Source: Kofleriaceae bacterium (lineage in GTDB: Bacteria > Myxococcota_A > Polyangia > Haliangiales > Haliangiaceae). From it: a DNA stretch of 64,000 nucleotides. The stretch is from contig JACKDR010000015.1 of NCBI GenBank assembly GCA_020633495.1, positions 124,001 through 188,000 of the forward strand. Direction: 5' to 3'. Within the stretch, counting starts at the first letter, position 1. Every line of letters begins with the position of its first letter. Shown here piece after piece: positions 7,848 to 15,617 of this stretch. The position numbers were made by a program, and so were the translations under genes. The notes below the pieces were generated by a model. The model was not told the DNA's origin. It saw only the letters and a list, made by a program, of their open reading frames with translations, and did not search any database.

Positions 7848-9467
7848 CTACCCGGCGGCCGGCCGTGGTCGGGCCACCGGCGCCAGCACCCAGCGGTCGC
7901 GCGGCTCGTCGCGCCGCACCACCTGGATCGTGATCTCGTCGCCGACCGCGACCACCGGCTTGCCGGCGTCGTCGAGCAGCGCCGCCTTGCCCGGCGACAG
8001 GGTCAGCCACAGGCCGAGGGCCTTGCCGGCGTCGGCGACGTAGAGCTTGACGTCGATGGGCGGGGCGTCGAACGCGACGTGGATCTTGGACGCGGTGACC
8101 CCCATGACGGTGCCGGTGCGGCGCGGCCGGTCGGGGCGCGATCGCTCCAGGTCGGGCGCGAAGACCTGGTCGATGACGCGGCGGTTGGTCTGATCGGTGA
8201 GGCGCCGCTGACGCTCGCGGGCGGCGTTGGCCGAGGCCAGGACCTCGTCGCGCAGCGCCAGGTCGGCGGCGCGGTCACGGCGCGGCACCAGGCCGAGCAG
8301 CTCGACCGCCTCCTTGTGGACGAAGACGCCGACGATCTCGCGCATCGGCGCCGAGAACCGCGCGTACGGCTCGGCGCCGACGCCGAAGTGCTCGCCGGGC
8401 TCGGCGCTGTACACCGAGCGGACGTTGACCATGACCGCCTGGCGCTCGACGGCGCGGGCGATGCGGGTCAGCCGCGCGTCGGTGGCGAGGCCGGGCAGGG
8501 CGTCGACCCACACCGACAGCGCCTGGTCGCGACGCCACGCCCAGGTCGCCGGGTCGAGGCCGTGCAGCGTCACCAGCTCGGCGAGCTGGGCCTCGAGCTC
8601 CGCGAGGCGCTCGGCGCTGGGCGCCGGGTGGACGCGGTAGATCGCCTGCGCCGCCGGCGACCGATCGTCCTCGTTGGCGGCGCTGAGCAGGCGGCCGCCC
8701 TCGGCGTTGCACAGGAGCGACAGCTGCTCGTTGTGGCGCTCGACCGGGTGGCGGATGCGGACGTGGGCGGTGAAGGCGGCGCCATCGAGGCCGACCTGGA
8801 TCTCCTCGCGGTGGAAGCGGATGACCTGGCGGGACGCGGCCTCGACCTGGCGCAGGTTGCCGATCACCGGCAGCAGCGCGAGGCTGGCCGCGAAGTCGCG
8901 GCCGGCCAGCGGCGAGCCGGCGGGATCGTCGAGCAGGGCCTGGACCTCGGTGAAGCTGAGCTTGGCGCGGCTGCGGATGCGGGCGCGGCGGGTCTCGGTG
9001 CCGAGGATGTGGCCGTCGGGATCGAGGCGGGTGTCGAAGACCAGGGCGCGGCGCGCGACGCCGGCGTTGAGCGACACCGCGCCCTCGGACAGCGCGCGCG
9101 GCAACATCGGCACCGACAGGCCGGGCAGGTAGTAGCTGGTGCCGCGGCGCAGCGCCTCGGCGAACAGCGTGGTGCCGGGGCGCACGTAGTAGGCGGCGTC
9201 GGCGATGGCGTAGCGGACCCGGTAGCCGGCGCCGTCGCGCTCGAGGTGCAGCGCCTGGTCGAGGTCGCGGGTGCCGGCGCCGTCGACGGTGACGAACGGG
9301 ATCGCCTCGGCGTCCTCGAGCGTCGGATCGTCGAGGCCGGGGCTGGCGACCAGCGCGGCGGCCTCGGCCTCGACCTCGTCGGGAAAGCGCGGGTCGAGGT
9401 GCTCGCCGTCGAGGATCGCGCGCAGCGGCGCCGGGATCCGGTCGCGGTCGGGGACGGAGGCGGCCAT
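7848..9467 (-). CDS. RNB-domain (RNase II/R family) 3'-5' exoribonuclease
   Basis: 539 residues. The RNB signature is clear: FVTVDGAGTRDLDQALHLER (59-78) carries Asp62, Asp68 and Asp70, while the fourth canonical Asp (Asp210 of E. coli RNase II) is Gln71. The GTRDLDQA form is, to my knowledge, typical of a shorter RNB clade also found in actinobacteria, so it probably does not mean loss of activity. RFSAPMREIVG holds the conserved catalytic Arg. The C terminus (TGTVMGVTASKIHVAF) looks like a small S1/OB domain, but no large N-terminal cold-shock domains are present, explaining the shorter length than RNase R. TACCAT lies 6 bases upstream of the ATG, with no Shine-Dalgarno. Confidence 0.9.
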   Translation of the reverse strand: MAASVPDRDRIPAPLRAILDGEHLDPRFPDEVEAEAAALVASPGLDDPTLEDAEAIPFVTVDGAGTRDLDQALHLERDGAGYRVRYAIADAAYYVRPGTTLFAEALRRGTSYYLPGLSVPMLPRALSEGAVSLNAGVARRALVFDTRLDPDGHILGTETRRARIRSRAKLSFTEVQALLDDPAGSPLAGRDFAASLALLPVIGNLRQVEAASRQVIRFHREEIQVGLDGAAFTAHVRIRHPVERHNEQLSLLCNAEGGRLLSAANEDDRSPAAQAIYRVHPAPSAERLAELEAQLAELVTLHGLDPATWAWRRDQALSVWVDALPGLATDARLTRIARAVERQAVMVNVRSVYSAEPGEHFGVGAEPYARFSAPMREIVGVFVHKEAVELLGLVPRRDRAADLALRDEVLASANAARERQRRLTDQTNRRVIDQVFAPDLERSRPDRPRRTGTVMGVTASKIHVAFDAPPIDVKLYVADAGKALGLWLTLSPGKAALLDDAGKPVVAVGDEITIQVVRRDEPRDRWVLAPVARPRPAAG

Positions 9468-9515
9468 GCGTCGATGGTAAACGATGGCACCGGGAGGCGG
9501 TCGATCGGTGCGGTC

Positions 9516-9545
9516 TTGACAGGTATACCTAGTGGAGCTAGGTAT
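9516..9545 (+). promoter_or_regulatory. PadR promoter region with perfect palindrome
   Basis: A TTGACA -35 box (9516-9521) is followed by ATACCTAG-TGGAG-CTAGGTAT (9525-9545), a perfect 8+8 bp inverted repeat that would overlap the spacer and -10. Its position just before padR suggests autoregulation. The right arm contains an ATG (9544) starting a three-codon ORF with GGAG at 9534-9537; its TGA overlaps the GTG of padR. Confidence 0.65.
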
Positions 9546-9551
9546 GAAGCC

Positions 9552-9878
9552 GTGAAGATCAGCAAGGACCTGGTGGCGGCGTCGGCGGCGCCGCTGCTGC
9601 TCGCGATCCTGCGACGCGGCCCCAGCTACGGCTACGCGCTGATCCAGGAGGTGCGCACGCTGTCGGGCGGCGCCCTCGAGTGGTCGGAGGGCATGCTGTA
9701 CCCGGTCCTGCACCGGCTCGAGGATCAGGAGCTGATCGAGTCGTACCAGGAGCGCGGCGACAACGGCCGCATGCGCAAGTACTACCGGCTGCGCCCGGCC
9801 GGCAAGAAGGCGCTCGCCGACGAGCGCAAGCAGTGGGACGCGGTCACCGCGGCGCTGGCCCGGGCGTGGGCGTCGTGA
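9552..9878 (+). CDS. PadR family transcriptional regulator
   Basis: 108 residues from the GTG at 9552. The winged helix is typical of short PadR regulators: LLLAILRRGPSYGYALIQEV, then SEGMLYPVLHRLEDQELIES and RKYYRLRPAGKKALADER. The nearby ATG at 9544 is not in this frame. The downstream membrane protein gene begins 49 bases later with its own strong AGGAGG, the common pairing of a PadR repressor with the membrane protein it controls. The perfect palindrome at 9525-9545 is the likely operator. Ligand unknown. Confidence 0.9.
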   Translation: MKISKDLVAASAAPLLLAILRRGPSYGYALIQEVRTLSGGALEWSEGMLYPVLHRLEDQELIESYQERGDNGRMRKYYRLRPAGKKALADERKQWDAVTAALARAWAS

Positions 9879-9927
9879 GCCGGACGTGGCACCACCGCCG
9901 GTGAGGCGGTCCTGCGAGGAGGATTCC

Positions 9928-10875
9928 ATGGAGCGTGAGGATGACGATCGCGACGCCGCGCTCGACGCGGCGATCGCGCGCTACCGCGCCGACGTCGCCG
10001 AGCGGGCGGCGCTGGCCGCGACCGACCTCGACGAGCTCGAGGATCACCTGCGCGCGCTGGTCGACGACCTGCGCGCCGCCGGCCGGACCTGCGACGCCGC
10101 CTTCGACGAGGCGGTGCGCCGGCTCGGCGAGCCGCGCGCGCTGGCCCGCGAGTACCGGCGGCGACGGCCCGAGTTCAGCGCGCCGGCGCCGCGCGCCACG
10201 ACGTGGAGCGCGGCGACGCTGGTCGCCGGGCTGATCGCGGTGGCGGTCCATCACGCGTTCCGCAACGCGCCGGTCGTCGGGCTGTTCGACGTCGCGTGGC
10301 CGGCCATGGGCGCGGTGCTGTTCGTCGCGCTGGTGACGCGGCTGTCGTGGGCGCGTCCGCTGCTGTTCGGCTTCGCCGCGTTCAGCGCGCACCAGACGGT
10401 GCTGCGGTTGATCTTCCCTCCGCCGGTGTCGCTGCCGCTCGAGATCCACCTCTACGAGGTCGGCTTCGTCGGGCTCGTCCTGTTCCTGGCGCCGTGGCGT
10501 CGCGACACCTTCACCGCCCCCGGATGGGCCCTCGCGCTGTGCGCCTCCGCGTTCGCCGTCGTGATGAGCGATCTGGAGACCGCGCGGAGCTGGACCGACG
10601 GCCCGCTGTCGGTGGCCCCGGCGACGGCGGGCGCGATCCTGCTGCTCGCTGGCCTGGCCGGCGTCGCCACCCGCGCGCGCTGGGCGGCGGTGCCGCTGCT
10701 CGGCACCGCGGCGATGCAGGTCACCGCGATCCTCGAGGTCCGTGCCGCCTACTACGCGCCGATCGGGTACACGCTGCTGCGCGCCGCGCTGCCGGTGTAC
10801 GCCCTGCTCGGCGCCGCCGTCATCGCCTGGCGCACCGGCCGGACCCGCGTCGATCTCGGCGCGCTGGTCCGCTGA
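9928..10875 (+). CDS. Multi-pass membrane protein with HAAS-like N-terminal domain
   Basis: 315 residues. Residues about 10-80 are soluble and helical, with a LEDHLRALVDDL stretch and RRLGEPRALAREY, resembling the HAAS / permease-prefix domain that accompanies PadR regulators. Residues about 90-310 form around eight hydrophobic segments (for example WSAATLVAGLIAVAV, MGAVLFVALVTRL and VYALLGAAVIAW). AGGAGG lies 7 bases before the ATG. By analogy with PadR/HAAS pairs, the soluble domain may sense or transduce a membrane signal; no transporter motif is visible. Confidence 0.8.
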   Translation: MEREDDDRDAALDAAIARYRADVAERAALAATDLDELEDHLRALVDDLRAAGRTCDAAFDEAVRRLGEPRALAREYRRRRPEFSAPAPRATTWSAATLVAGLIAVAVHHAFRNAPVVGLFDVAWPAMGAVLFVALVTRLSWARPLLFGFAAFSAHQTVLRLIFPPPVSLPLEIHLYEVGFVGLVLFLAPWRRDTFTAPGWALALCASAFAVVMSDLETARSWTDGPLSVAPATAGAILLLAGLAGVATRARWAAVPLLGTAAMQVTAILEVRAAYYAPIGYTLLRAALPVYALLGAAVIAWRTGRTRVDLGALVR

Positions 10876-10905
10876 CCGCGCGCCGCGCGGCGCCCGCGCG
10901 CCGCT

Positions 10906-11523
10906 CTACAGGTGGACCGTGACGCTGGCGACCGCGCTCTGCTCGCCCAGCGGCATGGCCTCGACGCCGAGATCGAGGACGCCGGGGATCCGGTAGGTGA
11001 CGCCGGCGCCGACGGTGACGTGGTAGGCGTCGCTGCCGATCACGCCGGCGCCGAGGCGTCGCCACCACACCGGGCCGCCGAAGACGCGGGCGCCGCCGTA
11101 CAGGGTCAGCTTCTGGAAGAAGGTCTTGCCGACCGCGATCCCGACCCGGGCGTCGAGGGCGACGTAGGTGGCGTCGCCGTCGTCGGTGGTCGAGCCGGCG
11201 ACCACGCCGGCGAACGAGCCGGTCACCAGCACGAACGGGGTCCGCCGGTGCGAGCGCTCGCGGCGGGCCAGCCAGGTGATGCCCAGGCTGCCGCTGCCGC
11301 CGGGGCCGAGCCGGCGGTCGTCGATCGAGCCGGCGACCAGGCCGCCGAGGGTGAGGCTCAGGCCGAGCCGCGGCGTCGCGAAGCGGCCGACGGTCGCCGC
11401 CACGGTGAGCTGCTCGGCGCGGACGCGGTCGCCGTCGAACACCAGGTTGGTGCGGACCGCGCCGACCGCGCCGCTGATCCGCCAGATCGGCTGGCCGCCG
11501 CCGCCGTCACATCGATACGGCAA
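10906..11523 (-). CDS. Outer-membrane beta-barrel-like protein, cut from its signal peptide by a TGA
   Basis: 205 residues from a TTG at 11523, but this is probably not the true N terminus. The frame stays open to a TGA at 11554-11556, and upstream of that TGA, in the same frame, is a 29-codon ORF (11554-11643) that reads as a signal peptide. The body has alternating hydrophobic beta strands (LGLSLTLGGLVAG, TYVALDARVGIAVG, YHVTVGAGVTYRI) and ends VASVTVHL, an aromatic-poor barrel-like C terminus. No specific family is recognised. The interruption may be a nonsense mutation, an error or, less likely, recoding; see findings. It converges with the membrane protein gene ending at 10875. Confidence 0.65.
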   Translation of the reverse strand: MPYRCDGGGGQPIWRISGAVGAVRTNLVFDGDRVRAEQLTVAATVGRFATPRLGLSLTLGGLVAGSIDDRRLGPGGSGSLGITWLARRERSHRRTPFVLVTGSFAGVVAGSTTDDGDATYVALDARVGIAVGKTFFQKLTLYGGARVFGGPVWWRRLGAGVIGSDAYHVTVGAGVTYRIPGVLDLGVEAMPLGEQSAVASVTVHL

Positions 11524-11553
11524 GCCGGTCGGACCGACCGGCGGGGTCGCGCC

Positions 11554-11643
11554 TCAGGCGTGGGCGTGCTGGGCGCGCAGCGCCAGCACGAACGTGACGG
11601 TGGCGGCGGCGACGGCGATCAGCGCGGGGCGCGGGCGGAGCAT
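11554..11643 (-). pseudogene. Signal-peptide fragment in frame with the downstream barrel ORF
   Basis: ATG at 11643, 29 codons, then TGA. The sequence has basic residues, a hydrophobic core (ALIAVAAATVTFVLAL) and ends AQHAHA, a credible signal peptidase I site. TACGCT lies 5 bases upstream of the ATG. Codon phase is continuous with the barrel ORF across the TGA, so both pieces probably belong to one gene of about 245 codons. Confidence 0.6.
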
Positions 11644-11693
11644 GCGGCAGCGTAGCGCCGGATCGCGATCCGTCGAGGCCGCCGGCGCGGCGT

Positions 11694-12083
11694 TCAGGCG
11701 CGAAGCCAGCTCAGCAGCGCCCGGGTCGCGGCGTCGCGGACGTCGGCGCGGGCCTGGACCTCGGCGGCGACCCGCGGATCGTTGCCCATGCCGCGGCGCG
11801 CTCGCTCGGGGGCGCCCCGGAAGTTGTCGGCGAGGCGCTCGAGGTCGGCGACCAGCGCGTCGTCGGCGCGCCGCACCGCGGCGGCGTCGCCGCCACGCGC
11901 GATCGCGGCGGCGGCGGCGGCGAGATCGCGTCGCCAGTCGGCGAACGACCGGCCGGTCCGGCTGGCCAGGCCGCGCTTCACCATCGGGCGCACGAAGAAC
12001 GGCATCGCCGCCAGCTCGGCCTCGGCGGCGTCGATCGCGTCGATGACGGCGCGCACCAGCGCGGCGGCAGAGGGCTCGGTCAT
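11694..12083 (-). CDS. Small Ala-rich helical hypothetical protein
   Basis: 129 residues, predicted all-helical and cytoplasmic, with no signal peptide. It contains FFVRPMVKRGL, TGRSFADWRRDL and a C-terminal LLSWLRA. I do not recognise the family. TAGGGT lies 6 bases upstream of the ATG on the minus strand, with no Shine-Dalgarno, so it is probably expressed from its own leaderless-type promoter, divergently from the lipoprotein gene at 12136. Confidence 0.7.
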   Translation of the reverse strand: MTEPSAAALVRAVIDAIDAAEAELAAMPFFVRPMVKRGLASRTGRSFADWRRDLAAAAAAIARGGDAAAVRRADDALVADLERLADNFRGAPERARRGMGNDPRVAAEVQARADVRDAATRALLSWLRA

Positions 12084-12135
12084 GCGCCGACCCTACCGTA
12101 GGCGCGCGGTCCGCGCGCCGTGGCATGCTGGCGCC

Positions 12136-12801
12136 ATGCATCGCTCGATCTCGCTCTTCCTCACCGCCGGCGCGCTGCTCGTCGGCTGCGGCAAGGACGA
12201 CGGCAAGGCGCCGGCCAAGGATCCGGGCGCCGGCAAGGCCGGGTCCGCCGGCGCGACCGCCGCGCCCGACGACTGGAAGCCGCAGGACCACAGCGACGAG
12301 CCCATCGCCACCGTCCACGACGCCATCGGCGCGCTGCGCTTCGCGATCGACCTGCCCGGCGACCTCGATCGCGAGGCCACCGACCACTACGTGCACTGGG
12401 GCTTCAAGCGCAACCCGTTCATCGAGCCGTCGATCACGGTGCAGGTGATCGATCCGGCGCTGTACCCCGCCGATCTCGATTCAGCGGTGCGCCAGGCCAA
12501 CATGATCACCGGCGGCGAGGAGCGCGAGGTCGCGACCCGCAAGGAGACCGAGAGCGGCGGCTTCCTGGTCACGACGCAGCGCCAGGACGGCCAGTTCCTC
12601 CGGGTCGGCTGCTGGGCGCGCAACGGCGACGCCGCGGTCGAGGGCACGTTCATCCAGCGCACCGGCACCGGTCGCGCCGAGGACGGCCCGATCCCGAACC
12701 TCGACAGGACCCGGCGCTGGGCCGAGATGATCTGCGGGTCGCTGCGCGTCGATCCGCCGGGCGCGCCGGATCCGGCGGCGCCCGCTCAGCCGGCGCCGTG
12801 A
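12136..12801 (+). CDS. Hypothetical lipoprotein
   Basis: 221 residues. SLFLTAGALLVGCGK is a signal peptide with a lipobox (LVGC), so the protein is probably an outer-membrane or periplasmic lipoprotein. A Lys/Ala/Gly linker follows, then a beta-rich globular domain (ALRFAIDLPGDLD and HYVHWGFKRNPFIEPS), and an Asp/Ala/Pro tail. No family recognised. CATGCT sits 6 bases before the ATG. The last 16 bases overlap the 3' end of the convergent YkgJ-family gene. Confidence 0.8.
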   Translation: MHRSISLFLTAGALLVGCGKDDGKAPAKDPGAGKAGSAGATAAPDDWKPQDHSDEPIATVHDAIGALRFAIDLPGDLDREATDHYVHWGFKRNPFIEPSITVQVIDPALYPADLDSAVRQANMITGGEEREVATRKETESGGFLVTTQRQDGQFLRVGCWARNGDAAVEGTFIQRTGTGRAEDGPIPNLDRTRRWAEMICGSLRVDPPGAPDPAAPAQPAP

Positions 12802-13553
12802 CAGCGCTTGTACTTCTTGCCGCTGCCGCACGGGCACGGGTCGTTGCGCCCGGGCGGCGCCGCCGCGGCGGTCGCGGCGCGTAGCTGGGCGTCGACCGCG
12901 TCGCACAGCGGCCGCGGGCCGCCGTCGTCGGGGCACAGCGCGAGATCCAGCGCGGCCTCGACCGGGCGCAGGTCGTCGAGGTAGCGCGCGAGCGGCTCGA
13001 ACCGCCAGGTCGCGACCGGCTCGGTGGCGCCGGGCTGGCACCGCGCCGCGGTGTCGAGCGCGTGCGCGTCGCGGCACACCGCGGGCCGCACCGGGTAGAT
13101 CGTGCACGCGCCGTCGCGGTCGAACGCGCACTTGACGTCGCGGCGCCACGCCGCGGCGAGGGCGTCGCGGGCGGCGGCGACGTCACCGGCGGCGGTGGCC
13201 GCGGCCGCGGCGTCGAGCAGATCGCCGAGCCGCGCCCGCCACGTCGGGTACGCGGCCTCGAAGCCGGCGCGGGCGTCGGCGTGGTCCGGGGCCGCCAGCC
13301 AGCGCGCGATCGTCACCGCCTCGGCGGCGAGGACGCGGGGCACGCTGGCGCAGCAGGCGTCACAGCCGGCGCCGCACGCGATCGTGCGCCCGGCGGCGGC
13401 GACGGCGTCGGCGCGGACCGCGGTGCCGCGATCGATCTGGGCGTGGAAGCGGTGGCAGGCGGCCTCGGCGTCGACCGGGCGGACCACCGGCAGGGCGCGG
13501 CGGCCGGCGGCGGCGTCGGTCAGCGCCTGTAGCGTCTCGTCGAGCCGGCTCAC
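12786..13553 (-). CDS. YkgJ-type Cys-cluster protein with C-terminal SEC-C motif
   Basis: 255 residues. CGAGCDACC (60-68), CAFDRDGACTIYPVRPAVCR and later Cys residues match the YkgJ/UPF0153 family, thought to bind zinc or an Fe-S cluster. The last 20 residues (RNDPCPCGSGKKYKRCHG) are a canonical zinc-binding SEC-C motif, as at the end of SecA. The ATG overlaps the stop of the anti-sigma gene by 4 bases, making it the third gene of a tightly coupled sigma/anti-sigma operon. Its role there is not known; a metal- or redox-linked step is an inference from the Cys clusters. Confidence 0.85.
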   Translation of the reverse strand: MSRLDETLQALTDAAAGRRALPVVRPVDAEAACHRFHAQIDRGTAVRADAVAAAGRTIACGAGCDACCASVPRVLAAEAVTIARWLAAPDHADARAGFEAAYPTWRARLGDLLDAAAAATAAGDVAAARDALAAAWRRDVKCAFDRDGACTIYPVRPAVCRDAHALDTAARCQPGATEPVATWRFEPLARYLDDLRPVEAALDLALCPDDGGPRPLCDAVDAQLRAATAAAAPPGRNDPCPCGSGKKYKRCHGAG

Positions 13554-13813
13554 GGGTCGGTGATCCGCCGCAGCCGCGCGTCCAGCGCGCCGGCGACCGC
13601 GGCCGGGACGTCGTCGGCGTCGTCGGGGCCGCCACCGCGCAGCGTGCCGACGAGCTGGCCGAAGCGGGCGCCGAAGCGGGCGCAGTCGGGGCAGCCGCGG
13701 ACGTGGGCCTCGAGCTGGGCGCGGGCGTCGTCGGCGAGGTCGCCGTCGAGGTAGTCGCTGAGCCGGGCCAGGACGTCGCGGCAGCGCAGCCCGGCGACCT
13801 CACGATCCTGCAT
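13550..13813 (-). CDS. Zinc-finger anti-sigma factor (zf-HC2 type)
   Basis: 87 residues. CRDVLARLSDYLDGDL and HVRGCPDCARF give the Cys-Asp/His-x3-Cys-x2-Cys arrangement of zinc-binding anti-sigma domains (about residues 11-46). No transmembrane helix is present, so this is a soluble, possibly redox-responsive, anti-sigma factor rather than a membrane-anchored one. It overlaps the upstream sigma factor gene by 14 bases and the downstream YkgJ gene by 4, consistent with stoichiometric coupled expression. Its target is almost certainly the adjacent ECF sigma factor. Confidence 0.9.
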   Translation of the reverse strand: MQDREVAGLRCRDVLARLSDYLDGDLADDARAQLEAHVRGCPDCARFGARFGQLVGTLRGGGPDDADDVPAAVAGALDARLRRITDP

Positions 13814-14426
13814 GGTCGGCTCCTTCTGGCGCGCGCAGCGCGGCCGCCAGGCGCAGGCGAGCGCGGTGCAAGCGCGACTTCATGGCGCGGACGCCGACGC
13901 CCAGGACCCGCGCGGTCTCGTCGCCCGACAGGCCCTCGACGTCGCGCAGCACGAGGAGCTCGCGATCGTCGGGCGACAGCGCGTCGAGCGCGCGCGCCAC
14001 CCGTTCGCGATCGTCGAGCGCCGCGGCGGTGCCGGCCGCGGGATCGCCCCAGCCGGCGGCGGCGCCCAGCGCCTCGAGCGTGTCGTCGTCGGTCGGCACC
14101 GGGACGGCGCGGCGTCGGCTGCGCGCCGCCTGGTGGCGCGCGATCGTGTACAGCCAGGCCCGGAAGGCCTCGCCGCGGAAGCCGGCGGCGCCGCGCAGCG
14201 CCGCGACGAAGGTCTCCTGCAGGACGTCCTCGGCGGCGGCGTCGTCGGCGGTGAGCGAGCGCGCGATCCGGAAGACGCGCCCGCGATGCCGCAGCACCAG
14301 CGCGGTGAACGCGGCGCGGTCACCGGCGACGACGCGCGCCATCAGCGCCTCGTCGGTGGCGTCGTCGCCGATCGCGCCGCGGTCGTGGCCGCCGGGCGTC
14401 GCCGGCTGCGCGGGCGTGGGGTCCAC
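13800..14426 (-). CDS. ECF RNA polymerase sigma factor
   Basis: 208 residues from the GTG at 14426; a later ATG (14342) would remove the start of the first helix of region 2 (DEALMARVVAGDRAAFTALV), so I prefer the GTG. Region 2 includes DDAAAEDVLQETFVAAL and FRAWLYTIARHQAAR; region 4 is LDALSPDDRELLVLRDVEGL followed by SGDETARVLGVGVRAMKSRL. An Ala/Gly linker separates the two. It heads the sigma/anti-sigma/YkgJ operon. Which promoters it serves cannot be told from the sequence. Confidence 0.92.
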   Translation of the reverse strand: MDPTPAQPATPGGHDRGAIGDDATDEALMARVVAGDRAAFTALVLRHRGRVFRIARSLTADDAAAEDVLQETFVAALRGAAGFRGEAFRAWLYTIARHQAARSRRRAVPVPTDDDTLEALGAAAGWGDPAAGTAAALDDRERVARALDALSPDDRELLVLRDVEGLSGDETARVLGVGVRAMKSRLHRARLRLAAALRAPEGADHAGS

Positions 14427-14612
14427 GACGCCCAGCTTGGCACGTCCGCCGCGGTGACGGCACCGTCGCGGCCGTGGTTCGACCGCGGCGCGCCGAGCCG
14501 GCTTCGGGCGCTGGCCAGCGGCGCGAACTCGGAGTATGCGTAGCTCGTCGGCGGCGCCACATGGGGTGGAGCTCGCCCGGATCCAGCGCAACGAGTGTCC
14601 AGGAGGACCGCG

Positions 14613-15269
14613 ATGACGACGCAGCCCGAGGGCGGCCAGCCCCGTCTCCAGCTCAACGGCCCCGTGCCCGACTTCAAGGCCAAGACCACCCACGGCGAGA
14701 TCCAGCTGTCGACGTGGCAGAAGGACAAGTGGGTGATCCTGTTCTCGCACCCGGCCGACTTCACGCCGGTGTGCACGACCGAGTTCGTCGCGTTCGCGAA
14801 CCTCAAGGCCGAGATGGCCAAGCGCAACGTCGCGCTGCTCGGCAACTCGATCGACAGCGTCTACAGCCACATCGCGTGGGTGCGCAGCATCAAGGCCAAC
14901 TTCGACGCCGACGTCGACTTCCCGATCATCGCCGACCTCGACATGAAGGTCGCGCAGGCGTACGGGATGATCCACGAGGCCAGCTCCGACACCGCGGCGA
15001 TCCGCGCGGTCTTCTTCATCGACCCCAAGCGCAACCTGCGGGCGATGATCTACTACCCGCTCAACGTCGGGCGGAACTTCGACGAGATCGTCCGCGTCGT
15101 CGACGCGCTGCAGACCGTCGACGCCAACGGCGTGGCGTGCCCGGCCAACTGGCGGCCCGGCGACAAGGTGATCGTGCCGCCGCCGCTGACCACCGCCGCC
15201 GCGGCCGAGCGGGTCAACTCCAAGGAGTTCGAGGTCACCGACTGGTACTTCTCGAAGAAGTCGCTCTGA
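14613..15269 (+). CDS. Peroxiredoxin, Prx6 (1-Cys-like) subfamily
   Basis: 218 residues. I start at the ATG at 14613, 6 bases after AGGAGG (14601-14606), rather than the in-frame GTG at 14595, which lies upstream of that Shine-Dalgarno. HPADFTPVCTTEF (46-58) holds the peroxidatic Cys54 and its conserved Thr and Pro; Arg131 fits the catalytic Arg. The long C-terminal region with ACPANWRPGDKVIVPPP (Cys176) is typical of the Prx6 group, where a second Cys may resolve. It reduces H2O2 and organic peroxides in the cytosol. It stands alone on its strand, convergent with a small DUF2892 membrane protein. Confidence 0.93.
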   Translation: MTTQPEGGQPRLQLNGPVPDFKAKTTHGEIQLSTWQKDKWVILFSHPADFTPVCTTEFVAFANLKAEMAKRNVALLGNSIDSVYSHIAWVRSIKANFDADVDFPIIADLDMKVAQAYGMIHEASSDTAAIRAVFFIDPKRNLRAMIYYPLNVGRNFDEIVRVVDALQTVDANGVACPANWRPGDKVIVPPPLTTAAAAERVNSKEFEVTDWYFSKKSL

Positions 15270-15296
15270 GCCGCGGCCGGCCTCGCGACGCGCCGC

Positions 15297-15518
15297 TCAG
15301 CCGCCGGTGCCGGCCTTGCGCATCGGGCAGGTGCTGATGCCGAGCAGCGAGTACAGCGGGCAGCTGCCGACCACGCCGGTCAGCAGCGGCACCAGGCCGG
15401 CGAGCGCCCACGGCGTCTTCGGGCCCCAGAACAGCAGGCTCAGCAGGAAGACCCCGAGGATGATGCGCATCGCGCGATCGGGGCCGCATTCGTTGGTGGC
15501 GAGGAACCTGGATGACAT
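15297..15518 (-). CDS. DUF2892 (YgaP-like) small membrane protein
   Basis: 73 residues. The pattern NECGPDRAMRIILG, then LLSLLFWG, LAGLVPLLTGVVGSCPLY and SLLGISTCP is the DUF2892 family, which forms the membrane part of YgaP-like rhodaneses and also occurs alone. Two hydrophobic segments are visible, with conserved Cys at about 53 and 64. A Shine-Dalgarno (CAAGGAG) precedes the ATG. The function of stand-alone members is unknown; a role in sulfur or redox metabolism is suspected from fusions. Confidence 0.88.
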   Translation of the reverse strand: MSSRFLATNECGPDRAMRIILGVFLLSLLFWGPKTPWALAGLVPLLTGVVGSCPLYSLLGISTCPMRKAGTGG

Positions 15519-15617
15519 GGCAACGCTCCTTGGCCACGAGAGCCGGCGCGGCGCCGCCAGGATTCGCCCGCCGGGTGCGGCGTCCGGTCGCGGGGCGCCG
15601 CGGCCGCGCCCGGGTCG

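Noticed and set aside
6006..9551. Long plus-strand frame running into padR
   Set aside because: Only the PadR domain at its end is coding; the rest is antisense to the lipoprotein and the RNB ribonuclease genes.
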